A model generated the notes under the pieces. It was not told the origin of the DNA, did no database searches, and saw only the letters and a list, made by a program, of their open reading frames with translations. Shown here piece after piece: positions 35,470 to 46,834 of a DNA stretch of 64,000 nucleotides; position 1 is the stretch's first letter; every line of letters begins with the position of its first letter. A program made the translations under genes and the position numbers. This DNA is from Dichotomocladium elegans (lineage: Eukaryota > Mucoromycota > Mucoromycetes > Mucorales > Lichtheimiaceae): contig JAIXMN010000014.1 in the NCBI GenBank assembly GCA_025716815.1, forward strand, positions 868,001 through 932,000. The letters run 5' to 3'.

Positions 35470-37377
35470 TAGATTGCGAGTAAGCAAGCGAGCCAGCGAG
35501 CGAGGCAAGTGTGTGGGTATAGGGAAAAAAATAAATCTCGTGGCGGGGTCATCCACCTGTGTGGGTTTGCCACTGCTACCGTTTCCATATTGGGATAGAA
35601 CTTGAAATCAGGCATAACATGATCATTTTCGTACTTCATCCGTCTCTTCGCAAAACTCAAAAGATACCATCTTGTAATCCTGTCTGTTGTTCGATCGATC
35701 AATTATTATGAACGAACACAGCATACTGAGAATATCAACCAGTGGCTGTGTGTGCATGCAAACGTTAACGTCGGAATGAGATTCTTTGATTGTGAGCACG
35801 AGCTCGGTGAAAAAGTGATCGAGCTATGATTCCGGTAACACAAGGAAGGTCGTGATACTCTGCTTCTGTGCACCTTAGGAGGACAAAGATCAGCCGTACT
35901 GGCACTCATCCTATTTGAAACAATAGCTGCGACGTATATCCATTGAGTACCATCTGGAGTTTGTAAAAAAAAAAAAATTACATATAACGACTGCTGTACT
36001 CTTTTGCATTCAAGCGGTATACACCCCAAAAGACATTATATATTGTGTGTGTGAAAAGGAAACGTGTGTGTGTGTGTGATGTTCCCATACCGAAACCTTT
36101 TCTTCTGGATATATGCTGAGAATGACATAATAAAGTCATCGAATGACATTGAGTTACATCCACATATCAATTAAATGATAAAGTCATCTCTATTTAGGTT
36201 CATTGAAGACTACCATATCAAGCATCCCTGTTCTCTGTCCAGAAATAAATTGTCTGATGCTTCTTTTTCCTCACATAACTTTTCTATTACTGCAGATATT
36301 CACCAGTCAAAATTGGACAAGTGTCTTTTCTAATGTTCTTGTGACCAGATGATGGAACACAAATCTCTGCAGGCACCAGGATATGGGTAAGAGATAATCT
36401 GTTACCAGCAGCAGCTGAACGATCCGTATCACTTGGCAGTAGATAATGCTCAGGTACAAGCTAATTTTGATGACAAAGATCACGACAAAATACTCACGCT
36501 CACATCGCATACCCACCTATAATTTTAGCTAATAGCAATTCCGGATCACGTGAGTTTTACACGTAGATGATGTCCATCAATTTGAAAAAGGGTAGAAAGC
36601 CACAGGGGCTGAACAAGCCTGTCCCTCCATCTGTAATCTATAGTATACTGTGGCGGCCACCAAGAGGTACTCCTCATATAGATACATAAACTATTGTATA
36701 AGAGACGCCGGCGTATAAAACGACCATACAAAGCAAGGTCAGGATATGCATCTGCTTTATTGAGCGCTTCTTTCCATCTTTCTTTTTTGTCTAAGCGCTA
36801 ATAAGCAAAGCACGACATACCAATTCTAAATTCCATCATAAAATAGAGAACAATCAAATTCTGACTTACATGGTGTACATCAACCGCGATATCGATCCAT
36901 TCAGTATTCTGTATAACCATTCAAGAACTCATCACAATTCCACCAATTTAAAAGTGGTGATGGGCCTTTTTGCAAGGTGGGAGGGAGGATTTTATTTGAG
37001 GGCAAAAAGGGCAGCTAAGCAACATTGGACACTGGAACAGAGAGCTGTAAAGATCGATCGGTCAGTACAAGTCTACTCCGCGTCGTCTCAAGAGAGTGGG
37101 GTAGATTATTTATACATGGTTTCTTCTACGGAGGAATTTTCCAGTATAGTGACACATGATACCTTGGTACATGTCTGATAACAAACCTCGGTGGGTAACG
37201 TGCTTACTTGCAATGTTGAGGGGAATGAACGTTTCTATGAAATACATGTATAGCAAAGGAGATACTGTAAAAAGAAAAAGAAAAATACTGTTCAGAAAGT
37301 CTACGTATGATTGGTAAAAAGCAGACTAAGCTGTATATTCTATCGATGTATGTGAGTGCGTGCAGTTACTACAACCA
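35470..37377. other. 1.9-kb spacer between DFR1 and the LACTB2-like gene
   Basis: No gene was found. It contains a GT-rich microsatellite near 36060-36080 and several short AT-rich tracts. The first 200 bases hold the DFR1 promoter. The last 300 bases lie downstream of the LACTB2-like gene. Confidence 0.45.
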
Positions 37378-38417
37378 CTACAGTCGGCTGCTGCTGATAA
37401 AGAAGAACTCTTTATTCAACAAGGTGTAGACGTTCTCGTATTGATCGTTTTGGTCTGACTCGCTCCGGCTACGGTCGATTCTGCCTCTGAGCTTTCCGTC
37501 ACGCTCGAGCTTGATGAGATGTAGTGCAATGCCACGGAGATATGCCGGTTGCAATTCACCAGGTTTGTCGTCCCTTAAGAGCGTGCCGATTTCGACGGGT
37601 GTCCATGGTTTGGATCGATCCGATGCCATCAGTACAAGGATTTCGTTCTCGCGCTGCTCTCTATAAGTTATATACTCCTGAATTTTGGTCACACCTGACT
37701 CAACTACCGGACCATGGCCAGGATACAACCGCTGTGGTTGGAAGTCGAGGAGACGGTAAAGAGTATCGAGGTAGGTCTGAAGATCGCTAAAGGTTACTGT
37801 TCCATAGCCAAGGACACAGTCTCCTGTGAAAATCGCGCTCTCTTCCTCGAGCCAAAACGAACAATGGTCAGCTGTGTGACCGGGTGTGTGAATGACGAGT
37901 AGCGTTGTGTCGTCATCTATCCTGATCGCCTGTCCATCTTGGAGAAGATAGTGCGCAGGAACCGGGAAACCATCCATAAAATGCTGATGATCGTAACTTG
38001 CAGGGTCTAGCGGATATTTATGAACACGAATCCCTGCGTCCATTGCCAGCAGATCGTCCAGACCACCCCAGTGGTCAACGTGGCAGTGAGTTAGAATCAC
38101 ATCGGAAATATAGGCGTCGGGCGAGATTGATAAAAGAGATCTCTGCAGAAGTGGACCATACTCAAGCATGCCTTGGCCACAATCAATCAGAATTTTGCGG
38201 TTACCACTGCCGACAAGATAGGTGTTTGTCCCTTTATTGTGTGTATTGAATGAGCGAGTTAGAGCGATTCTTGGTCAGCTTACTATCGGACTAACGGAGT
38301 TCGTTGCAGTATACCTTGAAGAGTAAAAGAACTTGGATTGAGTCCAAGTACCCGCCACACACGGTCAGAAAGCTTTGCGAATGCCGGCAAGGGTGCTAAC
38401 TGGTTGCGCTGAAGCAT
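37378..38417 (-). CDS. Metallo-beta-lactamase-fold protein, LACTB2-like
   Basis: Two exons (38417-38315 and 38231-37378) give 318 residues. The metal-binding motif LTHCHVDHWGG is at about residues 82-91. The distal His and Asp ligands are in HTPGHTADHCSFW and IFTGDCVLGYGTVTF, with a further His in YPGHGPV. A helical C-terminal domain follows, as in human LACTB2, a mitochondrial single-strand endoribonuclease, and in other glyoxalase-II-like hydrolases. The exon junction restores GTNTYLVGSGNRKILIDCG, a conserved beta-strand pair, which supports the splice. No clear mitochondrial presequence was seen. The substrate cannot be told from sequence. Confidence 0.9.
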
Positions 38418-38911
38418 GGCAGTGGTAGAACTATGATGAAGCTGAAGAGAAGAGAGAAGAAAAAAGAAGGGAGGGGAGAATATTCACATGGGCTGCCCCA
38501 TCTATCAAAAGCATGAGGTTTCCCTGACCCGCACCTCACCTTAACCCAGCCACCCAACTGTCCGTATATGTAGCCACGCTGACAGATTGTTTTGGTGTAA
38601 AATTTGGTAATGTTGCTCCGTAAGCAAGGTTTCCTATCCTTCCTGGGAGTTTTTATTACGTACTCGCCTTCCCCCATCCCCACACTCCACCCCCGCAATT
38701 TGCCACGCGGGCGGGGTGTGATATACTGTTGGGTGTGGCGGAGTCATTTTACCTACGCAGAGGAACCTATATTGCTTAGCACATGTTCTACCTTACATAT
38801 GGAGTTTTATTCTTTTACACAATACAATACTGGGTATATACGAGTGTCTGTTTTCTTTGCAAGAAGAATAAAGACGCGAAAACAAAAGCGGATACAGAGA
38901 AGCTGACAAGT
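38418..38911. other. Promoter side of the LACTB2-like gene and 3' flank of the amine oxidase gene
   Basis: The 494 bp hold no coding signal. The two genes are read in the same direction, so this region contains the LACTB2-like promoter and the terminator of the amine oxidase transcript. Nothing else was recognised. Confidence 0.4.
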
Positions 38912-41050
38912 TTAGAGTTTGTTAGCGTTGGAGGAGCAGCATGACGAAGATAGAGGAGGGTTAGCGGCTGCATTAGTTGACTTGTTGATGGATTTGTTGG
39001 TTGGTGGGACGTCCATGGCGGGGTTAGCAATGAAGAAATTGGCGGGTTTCATCATGAAGCCACACATTTCGACGGGCATGATAGGGAAGTCTTCGACCCG
39101 GGGAAGATGGTTTATACCAAAAGTGAGCCAGAGGACAATGTCTGTATTCTCGACATTTCTGCGCTCCTTGTTGGCCCACACCTCTACGTTATCTGATCCG
39201 TCCGATTGGTTGCAATAGAAACCGCCGGCAAACATCTGGTCTTCGTTGTAAGGCGTGACCCACAGAGCTTTTTTGGCGAAGGGCGCACGATCACCGCAGA
39301 TCGAATCCTCAGCGGGATAGAATGGAATTGCATGGGGATTCATGATCTTCCAGCCCACAGGAGCCTTGGTATACGGGTGAATGCGGCTCGGGTTGATCAC
39401 CTTCCAGAATCGAGAGGTCTCATAACTGGCCTGGCACTGGGCTTCGATTGTGTCCTTGAGGATAGTTGTCTTGGCATAGAATCCGTTACCAAACTGGTTG
39501 CGGGGATGGCCTGTCGGGAAGCGCGAGCGATAAGTGTCGACCTGTGCAACCGAGTTGTTGGGGCCGTCAATCATGGGATCAATACGCATAGTGAAGAAGT
39601 GCTCATGGTGCTGAGCGTTAATCTGGGGCGCGACCATAACACCATAATCTCCCGGGGTCTCATCCTCGGCGAGGACGTGCGTGTTGAGTTGACCTGTGGC
39701 TTTGCATTCGTATTCAAAGGTGCCATCTTGATAGAAATAGTAGTAAAGGCCATAATCATAATTGGCAACAGTCACAATCTGGGATATCACAAGACGCCGC
39801 GAGCGGACGGTATGAGCACGGCCATTACGATAGTCTGTGTGTTTGAACAACAGGCCGGCATCCTCCTCGTGTAGGCAGATCGCGTTGGGTACGTGGAATG
39901 GCTTTCCGTTGTGGTCGTTAAAGACGCCATCAAAGTAGTAAATAGAGCCGAGGCAGTCGCAGCCGAGTGTCAATGAGTTGGTACACAAACCAAGACCGTA
40001 CTCTCCAACGTCAAAGGCATGCTTGCGGTGATGGGGTGAATAGGGATCAGCATAAGGGACAACCATCTCTGAAAGCGAGATACGGTAGAAGAGCGGGCGA
40101 ACCTCGTCACCATCCTTATAGTTGACATTGTGAATTACCAGACCCTCACGATAGTTCATGGAGATGCGCATATTCCACTTTTGCCAGTCAATTTCGCTAC
40201 CCCTCACCGTAAAGGAGACACCCTGGGGTTGCTGCACAATGATGGGCTTGAGATCCTTGCGGAAGTTTTCCTCACCAATAAACTCGGGCAAGAAATTGTG
40301 CCGTTGCAGAGGAATGACGGGACGGGTATATTTACTGTCTCTGGGTTTAATGCGCTCGATATCGATAACCTTCATAAGGCCAACATCTAGTGAGAGCAAA
40401 TTGTGAGAAATTCCACTCTATTCTCCCCGCCTTTCTTCGCTTTTCCCGAATTTCAACATACCAACGATGGGAACAAAGTCCAGCGGATGGGCATACTGGT
40501 TATCATCCTCGCAGGTACGCATGTACATGAGCGCTTGCATGAGACGCCGTTCGCGGCCGGGATAGTTGATGTGGCGAGCAATTGCCCAGGGGTCATTAAA
40601 GACTTGTGACATGTCCGTAATTCCGAGGGCGGCACACTCAGCTTGCACGAGAGGGTCCTTAATAACGAGCTCCTCGACCTCGAACATCTCGTCCATGGTC
40701 AGGATGGGCTGCTTATCAGGAACGTACTTCCAGCTCTTGATGCTCTCTGTGTCAAGTGAAACGACGGCCTCAAAGACCTTCATGCTGGGACGCTCGAGGA
40801 TAATTACCAAAGACTCACGCTCTAGATGGGTCACACGAGGAACAGACTTGTCCCAACCGAGATAAGACATCATGAGGTGTTTGGGGGGCTCCTTGAGGGT
40901 GATGGTGTTGAAAACGAGATTCATGGTTGGTTTGGATTTGCGGACAATTGCAGCAACCTGAACGACCTCATCAGCTGTGAGCTGATCCAGGGGATGGGCA
41001 TAAGGACGCTTCTTTGCGGCAGTGGCGGTCTTCATTTCCTTGTTAAGCAT
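38912..41050 (-). CDS. Copper amine oxidase (primary amine oxidase)
   Basis: Two exons (41050-40462 and 40386-38912) give 687 residues. The enzyme oxidises primary amines to aldehydes with release of ammonia and hydrogen peroxide. The topaquinone precursor Tyr lies in VANYDYGLYYYF near residue 405, matching the usual NYD/EY motif. Upstream, SIYYFDGVF carries the probable catalytic-base Asp. Copper-binding His residues fit NAQHHEHFF and the distal FGINHLPRVEDFPIMPVE. Length and motif positions match yeast peroxisomal amine oxidases. The C-terminus Asn-Lys-Leu is a weak variant of a type-1 peroxisomal signal, so peroxisomal location is likely but unproven. A TATATAAAG motif lies about 100 bases before the ATG. 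An internal Met at 41035 is a possible alternative start. Confidence 0.94.
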
Positions 41051-41121
41051 GACAATAGATAGCAATTAGAAAAGAGAGGTGGGATAGAAAGAAGACAGGA
41101 AGAGTGTAAAAGCAACTCGAG

Positions 41122-41238
41122 TGACAAATCACTTGAACACCCAGGCCCTTTATATATCTTTTGACAGGCACAATGATAACCGTCGATAGGGCTTTGCTAT
41201 CGTCTGAGATGATGTGGGAAAGTTTAAGTGATTTGTCA
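41122..41238. promoter_or_regulatory. Candidate regulatory inverted repeat around the amine oxidase TATA box
   Basis: A 13-nt sequence, AAGTGATTTGTCA, occurs on the minus strand at 41122-41134 and on the plus strand at 41226-41238. The two inverted sites flank the TATATAAAG at about 41149-41158. Amine oxidase genes are usually induced by amines or by nitrogen limitation, so the pair may bind a regulator. That is inference. Confidence 0.35.
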
Positions 41239-43717
41239 TTGCTAGCCTCAGACTACCCAGTGGATTCTGTTGAAGGGGTAGTAGGTGGTAACCTGGCTCA
41301 ACTAGGGCATCCCACGCAGAATATAGATGGAATTTATTGGGTATGGAGAGTTCGTTGGCATCTCTTTGACCTTTTTTAGCCTTTGGAGAAGCACCCATGC
41401 ATCTCTTCGATCCTAAAGCCATGACGGTAGTATAGTATCAAAAACACCGCTCACTCACAAGGACGACTTTCTGACAAATGCTCGACCCTTTTATGGGAAT
41501 TTTGTGACAAATGGTGTCCCGCATATGTCTATTTTGTGTCGCACAAGCGAGGATTGGGTCTGCGGAGTGGCCATCCGTTGAGGAGTCTATCATCCCATGC
41601 TTCCCTGTGAAGGAGATAGAATATTCCCGCGCCTTTTTTTTTTCTACCTTTTGTTGTAAGTTTTCTATGCTGCGAAACTGAACGAAGTGACCGGCGATAC
41701 AAAATCACGCATCCATGGTCAACATAGTGACAAATTATGTATAGAAATAGGATATGACATAGAAACCGCGTTATCCCTAGTTGAATTAATTGGCTGCTTG
41801 ATTTATTAGATTCGACCGGATCGTTTATTTTGATCAGTCTACAGTTTAAACACAAGTATGAAATCGACAACTCCCACTGGCTAAACCCCAACCTCGCGTA
41901 CATTATCGTATTAATTTTTTTCTTGGTCTGTTCTTGTTTCGGCTTATGCCTTAGATCTTTATTAGTACAAAGGGGAGCGCGATAATCTGTGCAATGTGAA
42001 GGGCATGAAAAAGAGTAGTATAATATTGGGAAGTACACTCGAAGAGATTTAACTACCCGTTACGCAGCAACTCTTGGGGTTGAGGTAGGTATGGCCTAAT
42101 CGCAGTGGTAATTGTACAGAAGAGTACAAGGGGAATCTAGTGCCTCTGATCTGACGCAGGATGGAGGCAGAGCACCTGACTTCTCGGTTAGGTATAGCAC
42201 GTTCGGCATATTTTCATCCTTTGGAAGCAAGAAAAACCTTGCCCTTTCTCTTTTCGACGACACTTACTGGTGTTCGGAATTTCGTCCGTAGCTCTTCATT
42301 TTCTTGCACAGAATGAAGTCATAACCTATAGAATACAACGCTGCAGGTGGTTTGAAAGAAAACAAAAAAATATGAAATATATAGGTAATCTCCCTGCATG
42401 TCTTAAGAATACTTGTCTCATTATGCCTTAATTACAACCAATGATATCTATGCAGGCATTAAACGTCTTAGCCAGAGAAGAAAACAGTGCCATGGAAATT
42501 CTTCTTCTAGCCCCTACAGGAGATTGTCGTGACAATCGTTGTATCTTCGCTCATATACTTGTTTATAGTTGACGTGACATGCGATGTGAAGCGTACACTG
42601 TATGTGCAGATGATATGGGTGTAATCCCGCGTGATCTGTTATACGCGAATAAATGAGGATCAGTCAGGGCGGCAAGTACAGCTACTACTACCGTTCAATA
42701 CATAGAATACATCGGTGGACATCATTGCTTTCGTGGTAAATGAGACTCCCTTCTTTGACGCTCTCCTTCTACCCTATTCTATAATAGACACTCCTAAATC
42801 ATCAAGAAGTTAGTCTCCTTTTACTTTCATCAGCATGACCTGCTGGATTTTTACCCATTGCTCGACTGATATTCTTACACTTTCATCATTCCACTCCGCA
42901 AAACAAAACACTAACTCCCCGCCCCCGCCTGCCCCCGGTTTTATTCTCTTCCCATATCAGCATGTGCTGACCCAATGCTGCAACATAGAAAAATAAGAGA
43001 CAAGAGATGACCTTCAGAAAATAGTATCACTCTCGTACTTGATTGCTTCTAAAGCTATAATCTCGCATGATTTCTTAGCAACGTAAAACCCCATATGTTA
43101 CCATTAGCAGAGCAATAAAAAGGAATGAAAACAAGGCATTTTTAGCGGGCAGCCTAAAGTCCCCTTTTGAGAGTCTCGTCGAGGGGTTTTGTTGGATGAA
43201 ATATATTGGTTGTCCCATATCCGATACAAACCTGTATGGGACATCTGGAGAAGTATCATGATATAGCGTGCTTTTTTGAGAATCGAACTACTGCATACAG
43301 TAAAAGCAGGACTACTATAAATGTGATTTACAGTACTATTGCCAAGCAGGTGCACGCAAATCAGACCAGGAGAAGGAGAAGAAGGAGCAAGACGTGTATG
43401 AGGAAGGGAACGGAGTAAGGAAGAAACAAATGAAACAGAGACAGAGGGAAAACCGATGCAAGAAGGAAGGACTCCTTTTGGGGAAGTGCCAGGCTCATTG
43501 TTCTCGTTTCTGCGGACTCGCTCGGGTAAAGAGATTCCTACTCCGGCACGCACACATACACACACACACATACACATACACACATTCTCTCTCACCTTCT
43601 CTCGCTCTCTTTATTTCGCTTGTCTCATTCTCTCTCCCTTTCTTTCTTCTTGCTCTTCCTTTTCTATCATTACCTCCCGGAAAAAAACACAGCAGCAGTT
43701 CTTGTATTCAATCCTTC
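41239..43717. other. 2.5-kb spacer before the casein kinase gene
   Basis: No gene was assigned. A minus-strand frame at 41422-41150 has a fairly coding-like composition but no family or clear splice partners. Around 41465-41555 there are several short GACAAAT and GTCGCAC motifs that resemble Tc1-family ends, but no transposase sequence accompanies them. From 43540 to 43650 the sequence is a CA-rich then pyrimidine-rich leader, probably the 5' UTR and promoter of the kinase gene. Confidence 0.4.
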
Positions 43718-45260
43718 ATGGCCGGTAACTATTCCCAATCATCGTCCTCGGCCAACCCCCTCTCGTCACATAACGTTGTCGGCGTCCACTACCGAGTCGG
43801 CAAAAAAATTGGCGAAGGCAGCTTTGGTATAATCTATGAAGGTGAGATGAACCTGCCATGCGCAAACTGGAGAGAAAGGAAGAAAGAAACAAACCATCAC
43901 AGTAACTCACGCAACTGCTTTCAAGGCACGAATCTTCTGAACAACCAACCAGTTGCTATCAAATTTGAACCTCGGAAGAGCGATGCTCCTCAATTACGTG
44001 ATGAATATCGAACTTACAAGATAATGGCAGGTTCCAGTAAGTTAACTTTCTTGCTTAACGGCTAGCCTTATACGGTCTTAACCTTCATACTGAACCACCG
44101 ACTTTCCAGCTGGGATACCGACCGCTTATTATTTCGGTCAGGAAGGCCTGCACAACATCCTAGTGATCGACTTATTAGGACCCAGCCTAGAAGATATGTT
44201 CGATATTTGCGGTCGCCGCTTCTCGACGAAAACTGTGGCTATGCTCACAAAGCAGATGGTATGGTTCCCTCACTCTCTCATCTACTCTCCGTTTCCTCTC
44301 CTGCTCCCTTTTCTTTTTCATTATACTCATGGATAATTGCAGTTGAACCGAGTACAAACAATCCATGAAAAGAACTTGATTTACCGAGATATTAAGCCTG
44401 ATAACTTCCTAATCGGCAAACCCGGCACTCAAATGGCGAACCAGATCTTCATGGTTGACTTTGGCATGGCAAAATTGTACCGTGATCCGAAGACAAAGCA
44501 GCATATCCCTTACCGCGAGCGCAAGAGTTTATCTGGCACGGCGCGATATATGAGCATAAACACTCACCTAGGTCGAGGTAATTGAATATTTCCTCCTTCA
44601 GGGAGATCTACAATGTAATGGGTGCTGACAAACGAACGGACTATAGAGCAATCTCGCCGAGATGATTTGGAGGCGCTTGGACATGTGTTTATGTATTTTC
44701 TGCGGGGGTCATTGCCATGGCAGGGTCTTAAGGCAGCCACAAACAAGCAAAAATACGAAAAGATTGGCGAAAAAAAGCAGACCACGCCTATTAAGGATTT
44801 GTGTGAAGGATATCCAGAGGAGTTTAGCATCTATCTCCAATATGTTCGCAACCTGGGCTTTGAGGAGACTCCTGATTATGACTTCTTGCGCGAGCTGTTC
44901 TCCAAAGTAATTCGTAACCTTGGCGAAGTTGACGATGGTGTGTACGACTGGATGCTACTCAATAACGGCAAGGGCTGGGAGACCCTTACCAAGCGGCAGG
45001 CATCCCGTCAGGGATTGCCTGCACCGGCCAAGAAAGTTATTGCCGAAAATCAGCGGCCCAAACATTCCCCAGAGGCGCAGGCCAAGGTGGAGATACAAGC
45101 TGATCATGTTGCGTTAGCCCAGCAACCCACCACTGGAGTTGCTCGTACTGCTCCTTCCGCTGATCCTCATATTCAGCGCGCTTCACAGGCACATCATCTA
45201 TCATCCCATCCCAAGAAACAGCGCTTATGGTCTCGTCTGACATGCGGTCTGTTCCATTAA
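43718..45260 (+). CDS. Casein kinase I (YCK/CK1-gamma type)
   Basis: Five exons (43718-43841, 43926-44036, 44110-44258, 44343-44577, 44647-45260) give 410 residues. The Ser/Thr kinase core is complete. [16 protein letters not shown] is the glycine loop, [19 protein letters not shown] holds the catalytic Lys, [12 protein letters not shown] is the catalytic loop and [11 protein letters not shown] the metal loop. [20 protein letters not shown] and [20 protein letters not shown] are CK1 signatures. Sequence wording is closest to plasma-membrane Yck1/2 kinases, which need C-terminal palmitoylated cysteines. This reading ends LTCGLFH, so either the tail differs or more 3' exons (for example the low-complexity region at 45841-46269) belong to it. 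The core call is firm and the 3' end is not. Confidence 0.93.
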
Positions 45261-45840
45261 TACGTAATTCTGCCTCATTTGCATATCCGACTCCTCTCCT
45301 CTTAGCTTGGAAGAAGAGAGTGTTCATAGGCAAAACGATGATGACCAAACTTATGCTGCATTAGATACAGAAAATCCTCTTTTTCTCACGCATGCATCCT
45401 AACACCTCCCCTCACACACACACACTTTTTCTTTGTTAATTTGCAGCGGGTTCTATATTTCTATCTCCAGCTTCCTTTAATCCCTATTTCCTGAGATATC
45501 CTTCCTTTCATATTTACCTTCCTATTCATTCCTATCATGAATTGTAAAAGAAAAAACTTTATTAGATGAAGACTTCATTTTTGGCGGCAAGGTGTAAGGT
45601 GGACTAAAACGTGACTGTCCCTAAGCGGGGATGCAGTCGAAGCTGTCTTCCCTCTCTTTCGTTCCAACGACCCCTTTTCTATCCAGCAGCGGGCCACCAA
45701 AAATAGTCGTCTACTACCCATTTCATGCCAGGTAAAGGATGGTGACCATCAGCTGCATAATTATCGCTAGATCTGATTCTTCTCTTCCCATCTCCAAGCA
45801 AATCACAATAAAAAAACTTCGGAAAGACGCGATTCTCTGA

Positions 45841-46269
45841 AGCAACAGCAACAACAACAGCAACAGCAGCAGCAGCAGCAGCAGCAGCAACGCAAACAGA
45901 ACGCCACTGGTAATTTTGGGAATGGGGGAATTCGATGCCTAGCAAGTGCATAGTTGCTCATCACACCTCAAAGGCAATAAGCCAAAAGATTCCCAGTCGC
46001 AGAATACCAACACGAACACTAACAACAATAACAACAATAACAACAACAACAACAGCAGCAGCAGCAGCAGCAAACCCAATCCGCATACGAACCATCGAGC
46101 AAATACGCCTTCATCAACAGCTACTGGTTTTAATACCCCAGCCTCGAGTAGCAATGTTCCATCGACATATCCTTTGCACCTTACTCCGCAAGCCGGCTCA
46201 GCGACGACAGCGGGCTCTAATGGTTTTAATGCATCTGCCGTGACGCAGTTTTTGAACAAACGCAAGTAA
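45841..46269 (+). other. Low-complexity (CAG/AAC repeat) coding-like region
   Basis: A CAG/CAA tract at 45841-45890 and an AAC/AGC tract at 46012-46072 lie in a stretch of reading frame. The frame from about 45946 translates to Asn, Ser and Thr runs and then ANTPSSTATGFNTPASSSNV, ending ASAVTQFLNKRK before a TAA at 46267-46269. It may be the disordered tail of the casein kinase upstream or of a separate gene. No single splice solution kept the frame across both repeats. A further coding-like stretch, KKHESQEKAWGNKGGLPSVW, is at about 46377-46436. Confidence 0.4.
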
Positions 46270-46834
46270 AGAGAGGGAAGATATATAAGTATATCTGACG
46301 GTTATCAGTTATATAGGGTTCTCGGATACATTTGCTGCATACCACGATGACTCGAATCCTGAGACTCGGCCAAAGAAGCACGAGAGCCAAGAGAAGGCCT
46401 GGGGCAATAAGGGCGGGTTGCCCTCGGTATGGGGCCAGAAAAGTAAACATGCTTGGCAATCCGACCACTACCATTTCTTTACTGATCTTATTTATTATAG
46501 GTGGTCTCATGGCGAATGGGAATGATATGCTCACTGAGCTTCTCAAGTAGAAATAAACTTCTTGGTCTAACGTGTTCAATGGAACTGGGAGTCATCAGCC
46601 TTTCAATCCATAAAGCGCAAATCTATCTATGGGGTATCAACAGATTATTTGGGTGACTCATTAGAACAGACCGTGGGTGATAATACAACCTCCCCTCCCT
46701 GAGGGACGGGATGTCTTGTCTTAGTTGTCCATAGACCACCGATAAACAAGACATTCATTCCCATACAGTTGGAGGGCCATGGAAAATACACGGTCAATCA
46801 CAGGACATGTAGAGAGCCTATGCTGTTTTACTTT

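Noticed and set aside
39206..39874. 222-codon open frame on the plus strand
   Set aside because: It is antisense to the copper amine oxidase coding sequence and shows no family signal.
41150..41422. 91-codon minus-strand frame as a gene
   Set aside because: No family, no splice partners, and it overlaps the promoter of the amine oxidase gene.
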